DNA of 64,000 nucleotides from Enoplolaimus lenunculus (lineage: Eukaryota > Nematoda > Enoplea > Enoplida > Thoracostomopsidae). Below are positions 43,267 through 53,906 of the stretch, in pieces. The stretch covers positions 51,001 to 115,000 of the forward strand of contig JASANG010003322.1 in NCBI GenBank assembly GCA_030248215.1. The letters are read 5' to 3'. Below the pieces are notes generated by a model that saw only the letters and a list, made by a program, of their open reading frames with translations, was not told the origin of the DNA and searched no databases. Each line of letters begins with the position of its first letter. The first letter of the stretch is position 1. A program made the position numbers and the translations under genes.

Positions 43267-43604
43267 TTGAGTGTTTAAAAGGTATTTTGATGCAACAAAT
43301 TTGAATAAAATGTTTCTCCAAAACTTGATTTGAGAGAACTCGGTAACACTCATAAGTTTCAGTTTAACGTTTTTCTAAACTTTCGTCGATATTAAAGTTG
43401 AAAATTGTCTGCTTTAAAGCTTAAACTGACTCTATTATGGCCCCTCCGGAAACCGATCCAGCCCTGTTCAATACACGAGCCAAAGCTACAGAGAAGTGCA
43501 CACGGTGTGACTGTTTTAAAATGCCTCTGTGTCTTCGCTTTTGAGCTTAAATTAAAGTTTTGTGTTGAGATTTTTGAAAAATTGTTTAATTGTCGCGTGC
43601 TTCT

Positions 43605-46333
43605 ATCGCGAAAATCTGTCGCTTAAAATTTTCTCTAAAATCTGTCGCTTAAAATTTTCTCTAAAATCTGTCGCTTAAAATTTTATCTAAAATATGTCGC
43701 TTAAAATTTTATCTAAAATCTGTAGATTAAAATTTTCTCTAAAATCTGTCGCTTAAAATTTTCTCTAAAATCTGTCGCTTAAAATATTCTCTAAAATCTG
43801 TCGCTTAAAATATTCTCTAAAATCTGTCGCTTAAAATATTCTCTAAAATCTGTCGCTTAAAATATTCTCTAAAATCTGTCGCTTAAAATATTCTCTAAAA
43901 TCTGTCGCTTAAAATATTCTCTAAAATCTGTCGCTTAAAATATTCTCTAACAAATCTGTCGCTTAAAATTTTCTCTTAAATTCTGTCTCTTAAAATTGTC
44001 TCTAAAATCTGTCGCTTAAAATTTTCTCTAAAATCTGTCGCTTAAAATTTTGTCTAAAATCTGTCGCTTAAAATTTTCTCTAAAATCTGTCGCTTAAAAT
44101 TTTGTCTAAAATCTGTCGCTTAAAATTTTCTCTAAAATCTGTCGCTTAAAATATTCTCTAAAATCTGACGCTTAAAATTTTCTCTAAAATCTGTCGCTTA
44201 AAATTTTCTCTAAAATCTGTCGCTTAAAATATTCTCTAAAATCTGTCGCTTAAAATTTTCTCTAAAATCTGTCGCTTAAAATTTTCTCTAAAATCTGTCG
44301 CTTAAAATTTTATCTAAAATCTGTAGCTTAAAATTTTCTCTAAAATCTGTCGCTTAAAATTTTCTCTAAAATCTGTCGCTTAAAATATTCTCTAAAATCT
44401 GTCGCTTAAAATTTTCTCTAAAATCTGTCGCTTAAAATTTTCTCTAAAATCTGTCGCTTAAAATTTTCTCTAAAATCTGTCGCTTAAAATTTTCTCTAAA
44501 ATCTGTCGCTTAAAATTTTCTCTAAAATCTGTCGCTTAAAATTTTCTTAATTCTGTCGCTTAAAATATTCTCTAAAATCTGTCGCTTAAAATATTCTCTA
44601 AAATCTGTCGCTTAAAATATTCTCTAAAATCTGTCGCTTAACTTTCTAAAAATATCTCTAAATTTTCTCTAAAATCTGTCGCTTAAAATTTTCTCTAAAA
44701 TCTGTCGCTTAAAATTTTCTCTAAAATCTGTCGCTTAAAATTTTCTCTAAAATCTGTCGCTTAAAATTTTCTCTAAAATCTGTCACTTAAAATATTCTCT
44801 AATCTTGTCGCTTAAAATATTCTCTAAATCTGTCGCTTAAAATATTCTTAGAAAATTTGTCGCTTAAAATTTTTTACTGCCCGCTAAAATATTCTCTAAA
44901 ATCTGTCGCTTCTAAAATATTTCTCTTCTAAAATCTGTCACTTAGATATTCTCTAAAAATATTCGCTTTTTAAAATTTTCTCTAAAATCTGTCACTTCAA
45001 TCATTCTCTAAAATCTTTCGCTTAAAATATTCTCTAAAATCTGTCGCTATAAAGTTATTTCTCTCTAAAATCTGTCGCTTAAAATCTTCTAATCGTCGTT
45101 CTTCAAAATTTCTCAATCTTCGCATTTTCTCTAAAATCTGTCGCTTAAAATATTCTCTAAAATCTGTCGCTTAAAATATTCTCTAAAATCTGTCGCTTAT
45201 TTTTTAAATATTCTCTCAAAATCTGTCGCTTAAAATATTCTCTAAAATCTGTCGCTTAAAATTTTCTCTAAAATCTGTCGCTTAAAATTTTCTCTAAAAT
45301 CTGTCGCTTAAAATATTCTCTAAAATCTGTCGCTTAAAATTTTCTCTAAAATCTGTCGCTTAAAATTTTCTCTAAAATCTGTCGCTTAAAATATTATATA
45401 AAATCTGTCGCTTGAAGTAAAATATTCTCTAAAATCTGTCGCTTAAAATATTCTCTAAAATCTGTCGCTTAAAATATTCTCTAAAATCTGTCGCTTAAAA
45501 TATTCTCTAAAATCTGTCGCTTCCTAAAATATCTCCTCTATCTTCAAATCTGTCGCTTAAAATTTTCTCTAAAATCTGTCACTACAAATTTTCTCTAAAA
45601 TCTGTCGCTTAAGTTTCTCAATTTTTTGACTCTCTTAAAATTTTCTCTATCCAAATCTATAAATCTATCCACAAAATATCTCGATATCTCACTAAAATCC
45701 CTAAAATATATCATGAAATCCTGTCGCTTAAAATTTTCTCTAAAATCTGTCGCTTAAAATTTTCTCTAAAATCTGTCGCTTAAAATTTTCTCTAAAATCT
45801 GTCGCTTAAAATATTCTCTAAAATCTGTCGCTTAAAATATTCTCTAAAATCTGTCGCTTAAAATATTCTCTAAAATCTGTCGCTTAAAATATTCTCTAAA
45901 ATCTGTCGCTTAAAATATTCTCTAAAATCTGTCGCTTAAAATATTCTCTAAAATCTGTCGCTTAAAATATTCTCTAAAATCTGTCGCTTAAAATTTTCTC
46001 TAAAATCTGTCGCTTAAAATTTTCTCTAAAATCTGTCGCTTAAAATTTTCTCTAAAATCTGTCGCTTAAAATTTTCTCTAAAATCTGTCGCTTAAAATAT
46101 TCTCTAAAATCTGTCGCTTAAAATATTCTCTAAAATCTGTCGCTTAAAATATTCTCTAAAATCTGTCGCTTAAAATATTCTCTAAAATCTGTCGCTTAAA
46201 ATATTCTCTAAAATCTGTCGCTTAAAATATTCTCTAAAATCTGTCGCTTAAAATATTCTCTAAAATCTGTCGCTTAAAATATTCTCTAAAATCTGTCGCT
46301 TAAAATATTCTCTAAAATCTGTCGCTTAAAATA
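43605..46333. repeat. 26-bp satellite array, about 100 units
   Basis: Units such as AAATCTGTCGCTTAAAATTT plus TCTCTA, in two main variants (ATTTTCTCT and ATATTCTCT) that occur in blocks. Units are nearly identical at both ends, but from about 44,640 to 45,720 the array carries many indels and substitutions. It occupies most of the intron between the two FN3-II exons. Confidence 0.95.
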
Positions 46334-46412
46334 ACTGATTTATCTTTCTGACCTGTTTTCGTGTACAGTAAACTTGATTTATATTTATGATCTGTTTTCG
46401 TGTACAGTAAAC
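46334..46412. repeat. Two-copy duplication next to exon 12 donor
   Basis: TCTGTTTTCGTGTACAGTAAAC-type sequence repeats twice about 42 bases apart, ending at the exon 12 donor. CTGTTTTCGTGTACAGTAAA is identical in both. Confidence 0.75.
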
Positions 46413-46416
46413 TGAC

Positions 46417-46578
46417 CTTTGATTAGTATCGAATGAACTCCTGGTGGGCAATTGGCAATTTTAAGGCCGTTGAGTAAGATCATATGCTCGTAGTTTGAAT
46501 TCGACGGATACCAAGACGCTTGAGCAGACACTGGACTCACCGCTGAAACACGGACGTCAGTTGGAGCGACGACGGAAT
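46417..46578 (-). CDS. RIMBP: RIMBP exon 12: FN3-II, first half
   Basis: 162 bases, phase 1 to 1, acceptor TTTTTCAG, donor AAAG/GTCAGT. It encodes SVVAPTDVRVSAVSPVSAQA, SWYPSNSNYEHMILLNG and a degenerate strand ending VHSILIK. The string SWxPSNSNYxHxIxLN is a RIMBP FN3-II hallmark. The intron that follows contains the 2.7-kb 26-bp tandem array. Confidence 0.95.
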
Positions 46579-46820
46579 CTGAAAAATAAAATAAAAAAAT
46601 TTTGTTTGACGACCAAAAGTACCGGGTCCACAGGCAAATATTCCGATGTCTGAACTCAACCGGATACCGAAACCGCAGTAACCACTAATCAGACGTTTTT
46701 CGACGTTCTGTAATATGCTTATTAGTTATTTTTATCTGCAATATTGTTGATTCCACATTTAGGAAATGAACGGCTTCCGTCATAGACTGAGGCCGTAACC
46801 AATATCAGGTCAACTGAACA

Positions 46821-46885
46821 GACCCATAGCCAACTCACCTTGCTTGGGGCTGGCTGCAAATTTTTCAGGAGGGGCATACAAGGGT
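46821..46885. mobile_element. Family A MITE, left end only
   Basis: CCCATAGCCAACTCACCTTG to GGGGCATACAAGGG. Confidence 0.55.
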
Positions 46886-46990
46886 TAGCACATTGAATGT
46901 GTTGAAATTTTAAATAAGCGTAGGTAAGTACGTTTTCAAGCAAACATTGTCATACATGTGCGTATATACCAGTATAAGAAATTGTTGCAA

Positions 46991-47062
46991 AGACTGAGTA
47001 GTGTAATGGTAGCATGCTTGACTCGAGTGAAAGAGGTCCGATGTTTGATTCTCGACGTGGTC
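46991..47062 (+). repeat. tRNA-derived SINE, diverged
   Basis: A box TAGTGTAATGG and B box like GTTTGATTC at tRNA spacing; shares CTTGACT and CGTGGTC with 5,206-5,277. Confidence 0.5.
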
Positions 47063-47111
47063 CTGAACATTCTATAATGGTCATACATTGGTATATAGTG
47101 ATAGTGGTTAC

Positions 47112-47190
47112 CTTTGCCAACAGTCAGCGTGCATGCAGCATCTTCTGAGTGTCCAATATCGCAAACTGCACGAACAGATATTCTATGAGT
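47112..47190 (-). CDS. RIMBP: RIMBP exon 11: end of FN3-I
   Basis: 79 bases, phase 0 to 1, acceptor ACTTTAG, donor AAAG/GTAACC. It encodes THRISVRAVCDIGHSEDAA then CTLTVGK, closely matching the vertebrate YRISVQCVTSRGSSDELQC segment and the CTLLVGKDVVVAP transition into FN3-II. Confidence 0.95.
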
Positions 47191-47231
47191 CTAAAGTATA
47201 CACAATTTGCATTTAATAGGTCTGTAATTCT

Positions 47232-47402
47232 CAGGGTCGTAGCTGGTTAGGGTGTCCACGTCCCAAAATTCCGGGGTGGGTCCCCATGCGATGATCATAA
47301 TATTTTTCAAATTTGTTGTTTCAAATGTTGTTAGGGTGGGAATCCTATGGGGTAAAGGTCCCCCCAAATGGGTAATATCGGAGTGGATGCTCCGGTCCTG
47401 GT
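47232..47402. mobile_element. Family J element, reversed
   Basis: CAGGGTCGTAGCTGG left, GGATGCTCCGGTCCTG right; AAATTCCGGGGTGGG and TTAGGGTGGGAA inside. Confidence 0.5.
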
Positions 47403-47680
47403 AATTCTAGGTACAGCTCCTAACCACCGATTTTTTCCGCTTTTCATATCCTATCCTTACGTCAAATTGACACACAATAGTTTTTAAAACGAAACCTAAC
47501 TTTGAAGCTGTAACAGCCTACCCCGTTGTATACTAAAATTGAACAAATAGATTTCAGTTGAAATTGTATCAATTCATGTGGTAAAATATTAACTTAATGC
47601 TACTTGAATAAAAAGAATTAAAAGAAAACATAATACTAAAAAATATATATAAACAATTAATAAAACATATAAACTCTTAC

Positions 47681-47877
47681 CTCGTTTGATATATCAACGT
47701 CTTCAATTAACGCACGCGTTTGTTGCGAAACGGACTGAATAACGCGTAACAAACCATCTACGCAAATATGATACTGGCTAACGAGCATCAGGGCGGCCCC
47801 AGTGTCAGGCGGACTCCAAGAAATGAGCACACTACGTTGTAGACGACGCTCTACGGCTAAGTGGCGTGGAAAAGGCA
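47681..47877 (-). CDS. RIMBP: RIMBP exon 10: FN3-I
   Basis: 197 bases, phase 1 to 0, acceptor TTTTTAG, donor GAG/GTAAGA. It encodes VPFPRHLAVERRLQRSVLIS, WSPPDTGAALMLVSQYHICV and RALIEDVDISNE. The tryptophan of strand B, the YxxxVDG strand and the RALIE strand match FN3-I of vertebrate RIMBP. A family D element starts about 38 bases upstream of the acceptor, so the polypyrimidine tract is squeezed against mobile DNA. Confidence 0.95.
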
Positions 47878-47915
47878 CTAAAAATGTCAAAACAAAATCA
47901 GAATTGAAATATTGG

Positions 47916-48302
47916 GGCCAATGTAAAGAACAGAGGTGGAACAGTATTATAAGCATTTGCCTAAGCCTAAGTTTAAGCGTAATAATGAGCATATTCCTAA
48001 GCCTACTGCCTAAGTCTACGCCTAAGCCAAACAAAAACATTAATCTAAAGCTTAAGCTTAATACTATTTTGTAGTCCCACAGAAAAACGTTCAGCCCCTG
48101 ATGTTTACATGGCCGAAATATTTAAAGTTTTAAATTAAAGCTCGGGCCCATGCAAAGATCATTTGCGACCGGACTGCAATATAGTAAACTAATGGTTTAG
48201 ACCAATTTTCGTAGTTTGCCTTAGGCTTAGGTATATGCTCAATTTTACGCTTAGATTTAGGAATATGTTTTTACTACTGTTATGGTTCTGTTCTATATAT
48301 TG
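47916..48302. mobile_element. Two family D elements in opposite orientation
   Basis: 47,916-48,114 is full length, reversed, with CCTAAG core. 48,148-48,302 is a shorter forward copy (GGGCCCATGCAAAGATCA, eroded right end). The first begins 38 bases upstream of the exon 10 acceptor. Confidence 0.65.
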
Positions 48303-48521
48303 AGTATAACGCGGAAGAAACTTTTGATATGAGTGAATAAACGTAATCTACAGGGGGTCACAGGCGTTCAACACGTTGTAGCTTACCCTGGACAGCTGAC
48401 AGTTGCGTTGAAAATTTCATTAAAGCTCATTATTTAAATTGTTGTACCTGCATAACGACAATTTTTGCCGCATGTAATGAAATACATCTGTTATGCGAGA
48501 TCTAATTTCTCAACCTAGGAT

Positions 48522-49329
48522 CGGGCCCGTAGCGAAGGGCAGGGGGACGACGGGAAGCTTAGCCTTCCCTTGAAACATTTTGACACCCCCTAGTAGATTT
48601 TCAATCTTGCTTGTAAGTCATTAAAAACCCTTGAATGCGCCTCCTGAAAATTTTTTCGCCCCGTCTAGCAAGGTGAGCTGCCTACGGACCTGGCTAAGAT
48701 TCCAACCATTAATACTCTCGTAAAGGATACAGTTTACCATCGACGCTCGACTGTAAAAAGCGCTACGTGCGAGCCCGTGTGACCTGTCACGTTTTGTAGA
48801 AATTTTGTACTGCGCATATAAGTAACAATTGTTTAACCATAACGCATTTTGTATTATTTCGCTTACACAGTTTGACTTAAAAACTGCTCATAGTACACTC
48901 TATGTGGTCAAATATAAAACGTTCAGAATCTGCCATAGAAATCTGGTATTTTCAAGCTTTATTGTTTATATCAGACCAAATAACATCAGAAATCAATTTT
49001 TTTGATTAATTCATTTGGCGGAGTTCAACCAGATATACAAAGAAACAGAACCCCTCTAAACCTGAGCTTGTTGACAACTTAGCAATCCGACCCATAGCAA
49101 GACGGGCTTCAGGGAGTGGTCAGGTCTCCCTGAGAAACTTTTGGCCCCTCCTTGAAAAGTTTCAGTCTTGCTTGTAAGTCATCGAAAACTCTTGTATGCC
49201 CGTCCTGAAAAATGTTTAGTCCGTCTAGCAAATTCAGCTGGCAACGGGTTTGCTACTTGCGAGACGCATGAGCTCCCACCTGAGAAAAAATTTATCCCCC
49301 CCTAGCAAGGTGAGCTGACTACGAGCCTG
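48522..49329. mobile_element. Three family A MITE copies
   Basis: 48,522-48,691 and 49,088-49,251 are full length; 49,278-49,329 is only the right end. All share orientation (AACCTTGCTTG-type strand on plus). Confidence 0.65.
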
Positions 49330-49516
49330 CTGCTTACATGCCTCATCTCAAACATGAGCTTATGTAAAGGTGACGACAGAGTCGGATAAAGGCACTTTTG
49401 CAAGCTTTAGAATAATCTAATGAGCTCAAAGGAGTAAGCTTGCTCGTGAAATGCTCCTAGGCGAAGATTTTTTTACTGCCGAAACCGAAATCATGTCTAC
49501 GCCGATGCCTACCAAC

Positions 49517-50326
49517 CTTTTGCAGTATCAATCACTCGCGGTTCAGTGACAGTAACGTTCGTAATATCAACCGGCGGATACGGGCACATCGTCGACGCTT
49601 GAAGCATTCCACCCCCAGGCCGGCTAAATCCCCCAGTATCGTGTTGAGCAAATACAGGATTGCTGCTGACGCCGTCAGGTCGTGACTGCCCGCCGTTGTT
49701 GTGGTTCCGGTACAAGCTCAGCAAATTATCATATACCGATCCTGACATTAATACGCTACCAGACGTCCGTGGGGGATGATTTTGGTGGACCAGGGATCGG
49801 GTCATAATTGAATTACCAGACGAAGTTCGACAAGACTGTTTATGATGGTCCTTATATTTTGGAGCCATATTTCGAGCCGATGGATTACTAAATGACCTGT
49901 GGTCAGGTATGGACCTCTCTATCGGGTTGCAATGGTTCAGATTCCGCGGCGTTGATGAATTATAACCAGGTGACATTAACGACGCAAGGGGGTTTTTAAA
50001 TACAAATCTGCTGCCGAAATTAGCTTCAGTCGTACTTGTGGGCGTGGATTCGCCAGCTAAAGGATTGCTAAATACATTGCTATGCAAATTAGACGATTTG
50101 AATAACGAAAATCGCGACTGATGACTACGGGTGGAATTAGGGGCGGGCAAGGGTGTGTCGTGATTTTTACCCGACGGTGGTGTATATGTGTTGTAAGGGG
50201 GTAAAGCTGCAGTTGCTAGGGGCTGACCCGCTGTTGTCGATATATATTTTTCTTTGACGCTTGTCTCGTATGGTTGTTGTTGTTGTTGCTGTTGTTGAAT
50301 GCGATGTTTGAAAAATGATTTGTTTT
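49517..50326 (-). CDS. RIMBP: RIMBP exon 9: long Ser/Pro/Asn-rich linker
   Basis: 810 bases, phase 1 to 1, the longest exon here. It begins NKSFFKHRIQ, has seven Gln, then QPLATAALPPYNTYTPPSG and a Ser, Asn, Pro and Arg-rich body with repeated SNPLA and SNPSA motifs, ending VTEPRVIDTAK at donor AAAG/GTTGGT. No domain is recognised; it is probably disordered. The acceptor lies in a 28-base direct duplication. Only the proximal copy (exon edge 50,326) keeps the frame. The distal copy (edge 50,354) would shift it and stop at the TAA near 50,167. Confidence 0.88.
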
Positions 50327-50364
50327 CTAAAATATTTGAAAAATGATTTGTTTTCTAAAATATA
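50309..50364 (-). promoter_or_regulatory. Tandem-duplicated 3' splice site of exon 9
   Basis: A 28-base unit containing ATATTTTAGAAAACAAATCA occurs twice. Each copy offers a TTTTAG acceptor, at exon edges 50,326 and 50,354. They differ by 28 bases, so only one can be in frame. See exon 9. Confidence 0.8.
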
Positions 50365-50394
50365 TAAAAAATTCATCATAGTATTTATACTACT

Positions 50395-50560
50395 CAGCCG
50401 GCCTTGCACAACGCGCAAAACATAGCGAATGCACAAAAATTTGCATGCAAATTTTCTTTTCACAAAAGTGTCACGTTTATGATCAAAGAAATTATTGTAC
50501 AGCAAAGTGATGCTGGAAAGTTGTCCAAAATACGCATGTTCGGCATTAAAGCTTTAATTA
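50395..50560. repeat. Family G repeat
   Basis: GCCGGCCTTGCACAACGCGC, then CACAAAAATTTGCATGCAAA and AATACGCATG with a T/A-rich end. Other copies at 56,230-56,400, 57,960-58,130 and, reversed, 61,130-61,310. About 170 bp, no coding capacity, origin unknown. Confidence 0.6.
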
Positions 50561-50999
50561 TATCGATATAAACAGAAAGAAAGATACAATTACTAACATA
50601 CATGGGTTGATGTTTCTCCCCAAACCCAAAGGTACAGAAGCTGACGGCCTTCTAATATTACACGACCGAACTCAAGGGTTATAACCTATTAAACCCGGAA
50701 TTGATTTTACCTACGGCAGATACGCGGTGTGGCTGTTTGTCAAAGCTTAACAGAACCCAAAAATCAAACCTAAAACAGCGGTAGATACAGACATTTCTGA
50801 TAGGACAGCAACATATACTAATGGAAAGACACTTCCGAGTGAAACGAGCCAAAAGCTGAACGCCGTTTCAGTCCTAAAATTGTTGGTTTTGATCTCTGTC
50901 GGTGGAGGGGTCAGGCTGGAGTGTCCCCCATTGGATCCAGCACTGAAAACAAAAAACGTTGAAAACCATGATTAAAAATTAACATTCAACATTATGCAC
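50561..50999. other. RIMBP intron 8
   Basis: A remnant resembling the end of family J (GGCTGGAGTGTCCCCCATT) at 50,915-50,945. Otherwise nothing. Confidence 0.35.
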
Positions 51000-51391
51000 C
51001 TGGCACAGTCATATGCCGAACCCGATGATGCCGTTGTACCACGTCTGCCTTTGAATGCCTAGGCGAATTATGATTGGACGACGTTTTGAACGCCATATCA
51101 TCTCGGTTACAGGTCGCGACCGCTGATTCGCCAATTAACCCAGACGAAACTCCGGGCCGAGGTGCGTTACCCAATGACAGTCCGCCTTGCATCAAATCTT
51201 GCGCAGTATGAAGCATATTGATTGGTTCGTTACGGAAAAGCTGCCGACTTAATGATGAAGTGTTGTTGTTGTTGTTGTTGTTCCCTGAGAAAAGAGGCGA
51301 CGGTGGTGTACTTGTTGATGATACCGGCGTTCCGGTATTACCGGGCACTTGATACGGGTTATTGTTGCATATGTTTGACTTTGAATGTCGG

Positions 51392-51435
<44 letters not shown>

Positions 51436-51641
51436 CTGGTGCTGCTGTTGCAATTGTTGTTGTGCTTCTGGATATACCTTGTGCTGTTGTTGTAGTATTT
51501 GCTGCGGTTGTTGGTGGTGTTGGTGTTGTAGCAGTTGTTGTTGTTGTTGTTGTTGTTTTTGTTGTTGGTGTTGCAATGATTGTTGAAGCAATGAAGTTGT
51601 CACACGCGACTGTAGTGCTGACTCGCCGTGTATTTCGCAGT
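51000..51641 (-). CDS. RIMBP: RIMBP exon 8: polyglutamine linker after SH3-I
   Basis: 642 bases, phase 1 to 1. It begins DCEIHGESALQSRVTTS, then runs through about 80 residues dominated by Gln and His, with CAA/CAG tracts seen on the plus strand as TTG runs at 51,390-51,433 and 51,533-51,560. A PGNTGTPVSSTSTPPSP patch, an Asn run and a Ser/Arg-rich tail ending VRHMTVP follow. The acceptor is TTATTTCAG; the donor CCAG/GTGCAT is weaker than most in the gene. In vertebrates the SH3-I to FN3-I linker is much shorter, so this is an expanded, probably disordered spacer. Confidence 0.88.
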
Positions 51642-52150
51642 CTGAAATAAACAATTCTTTACAGGATTTAGACACGACAAACGATATGCTATGTTTAAGA
51701 AATTTTAAAATTACGTAACAAAAAGTTAATTTCCAAGTATATCCTGATTGGGATAATACTAAAATGTGCAATATATATTAGATTTTATTTCTGCGAAAGA
51801 ATAATTATAAGGGCGATATTAATTTTTTATAATTTTATTTCAAATTACTGTGTAAATATGAAGTAAAATTTTATAAAAATTAATATCGCCGTAGTCTAAA
51901 TTTAGTGTCAGATTTTAGGCCTTGAAATGGCGTTTATGAATATATATTTCATTTGGTTGTGCCGTATAAAATGAATCAGTTATGGTCGATCATAAATATT
52001 GTTCTTTCGTATGGTAGCCACGTTTCTGTCAGTGGTACTAATTTTGACATACGTTGTAAAAATGGCTTGCCGGCCCCTAAATTGTAACAGCGCGTCATTG
52101 TCCTGATTTACGTCGAAAGCCAGAGAGCAAAAGTATCTGATTCGTTTGTT
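51642..52150. other. RIMBP intron 7, AT-rich part
   Basis: An inverted pair around ATATTAATTTTTTATAATTT and ATAAAAATTAATATCGCC at 51,813-51,890 could fold. No exon seen. Confidence 0.4.
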
Positions 52151-52164
52151 ACTTTGAGGTCAAT

Positions 52165-52345
52165 GGTCCGGCGGTGGATGCAGAAATTTTTGATGAACCG
52201 GCGGATGCAGAAATTTTTGATGAACCGGCGGATGCAGAAATTTTTGAGGAACCGGCGGATGCAGAAATTTTTGACGAAGCGGCGGATGCAGAAATTTTTG
52301 ATGAACAGGCGGACGCAGACATTTTTGACGAAGCGGCGGGCTGGC
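52165..52345. repeat. 27-bp minisatellite, about seven units
   Basis: Units of GCGGATGCAGAAATTTTTGA plus TGAACCG. The 27-base period keeps several frames open: ADAEIFDEP on plus, SSKISASAG on minus. It lies in an intron and lacks splice sites, so translation is unlikely. Confidence 0.85.
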
Positions 52346-52628
52346 TAAAGCTTTCAAACGGCAATTTTTATCTTATGCCATCTATGTGAAAATTTTCTGA
52401 GAAAGAAAAATTGTAAGGTAAACCCTTGCCATTTTATCGCAAAAAATTCTGACGGGGGGGGTACGCCACCCTGCCCCCCCTCTGGACCCGGTAGTGCCCA
52501 GGTAGCATGATCCACCTGCCTCACAAATCATACGGCATCTGAATCAAATACCCTCATTTGCAGCGATAATTCTGGCGACCCCTGAAATCGCCTGCTAGTC
52601 ATCCTAATTCAAACCCTAGGCAAACACC

Positions 52629-53015
52629 AAGGTTCCATCGGAATTCCGATTCCGGCTAAAATTCCGGCAAAATTTGACTTCCGATTCCGATTCTTGCTGA
52701 CTGCTGTTCCGATGTCGGAATTCTGATTTTTCGGTTATGAGTTTTTAAGATCATTGAACTTAGATTTTGCAGTTTACGTTTTGTTTCGTTCATTTGCAAT
52801 TATTCTGTTGGTGTTCTTCTTTGTAAATATTTCGAGTTGTTACATATATTTTGTCAGCTATATAAACAATTTTTGCTGAAACAGTGAACAGTAACGAAAA
52901 CAGCCATACTGCAACAAAAGTTAAAAATCATACACCTTTAACTTTTTAATAGAATTATACACTATAACTTGATTCCGATTCCGCTTCCGACAAAATCAAG
53001 TTCCTGTTGGACCCT
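52629..53015. mobile_element. Family H element next to exon 7
   Basis: CAAGGTTCCATCGGAATTCC left, GTTCCTGTTGGACCCTAG right. About 390 bp, ending 19 bases from the exon 7 donor. Confidence 0.65.
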
Positions 53016-53034
53016 AGTAAACACGGAGACTTAC

Positions 53035-53110
53035 CTGGAATGCGTTCAACATAATTTGATGGTACCAAACCTTGTTGACCAGATAAAAGCTCACCATTGT
53101 AAAAACCGTC
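53035..53110 (-). CDS. RIMBP: RIMBP exon 7: SH3-I, C-terminal half
   Basis: Seventy-six bases, phase 0 to 1, acceptor TTTCTAG, donor CCAG/GTAAGT. It encodes [20 protein letters not shown] then VERIP, the n-Src loop, ALYD-partner strands and the 3-10 helix SNYVE of an SH3 fold, including the ligand-binding Pro and Tyr. A family H element begins about 19 bases inside the following intron. Confidence 0.95.
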
Positions 53111-53618
53111 CTAGAAATACATAAACCAGGTACGGCTTGAGCCCTGACAACCAAACATTTAAAGTAGGTGTATTTTTAACCTAAACCCAAAAATGCTAAA
53201 GTTGTGCAAAAAATGCTACTGAGACTAGACACTGAGATTATAATTCAATCTGGCATACTTCAACCGTGTTGGTATGTAACCAACAGTGGTTGGTATAGAA
53301 ATATACGTCTTTAAACATATCGAACCTATTGTTTTGAGTAACGCTTTTACCTCGTACTGTGTGGCGGAGCTAGAAATTTTCAAAACGACAGGATTACGCG
53401 AACATTAACTGAAAAGCCAACACCCGAGCGAAACGAGTAAGAAACGGAAATGTCATTTTTAGTGCTAAATTTTAATACAAAATATTGATTTTGTTCTAAT
53501 CTTTTCAATGTATGAAATTGACAAAATCCTCAGCGGCGAATGTGTAGTTCGGAAATCCGCCTCTACACATCCACAACAGTATATTTTGAAACATTCGCAT
53601 CCGTAACTTCCCTTGACG

Positions 53619-53820
53619 TACACTGCAAACAATGGTGAGTCAAATTGACTCTCTCCGAAATAGGCTTTTCCGAACTACGCAATCTGAGTCAAAATTCGAC
53701 AGTCGCTCAGTGAGTCAGTCGAATTTGACTCAGGCACAGTCGAATTTGACTCAGTTTGCGTAGTCCGGAAAAGCCCATTTCGGAAAGAGTCATTTTGACT
53801 CACCATTTTTTTGCAGAGTA
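53619..53820. mobile_element. Family B foldback MITE, best copy
   Basis: TACACTGCAAACAATGGTGA left, CACCATTTTTTTGCAGAGTA right. Six canonical TGAGTCA or TGACTCA words at about 53,635, 53,684, 53,713, 53,726, 53,744 and 53,796. Confidence 0.75.
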
Positions 53821-53906
53821 TGAGCTAAGTGAGCGAGAAGCTAGACACCGTTTTCTGAATCTCAGCTCCATAGGTCAACTCATTGTCTCCACTGCTCAAA
53901 ATTTAC

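Noticed and set aside
43605-46333. CRISPR-like regular array
   Set aside because: Units follow one another without spacers, and the setting is a eukaryotic intron; it is a satellite.
51222-51650. Plus-strand open frames of poly-Val and poly-Cys at 51.2-51.65, 57.4-57.7 and 58.77-59.0 kb
   Set aside because: They are the antisense of CAA/CAG glutamine tracts in RIMBP exons; GTT and TGT runs follow automatically from TTG repeats.
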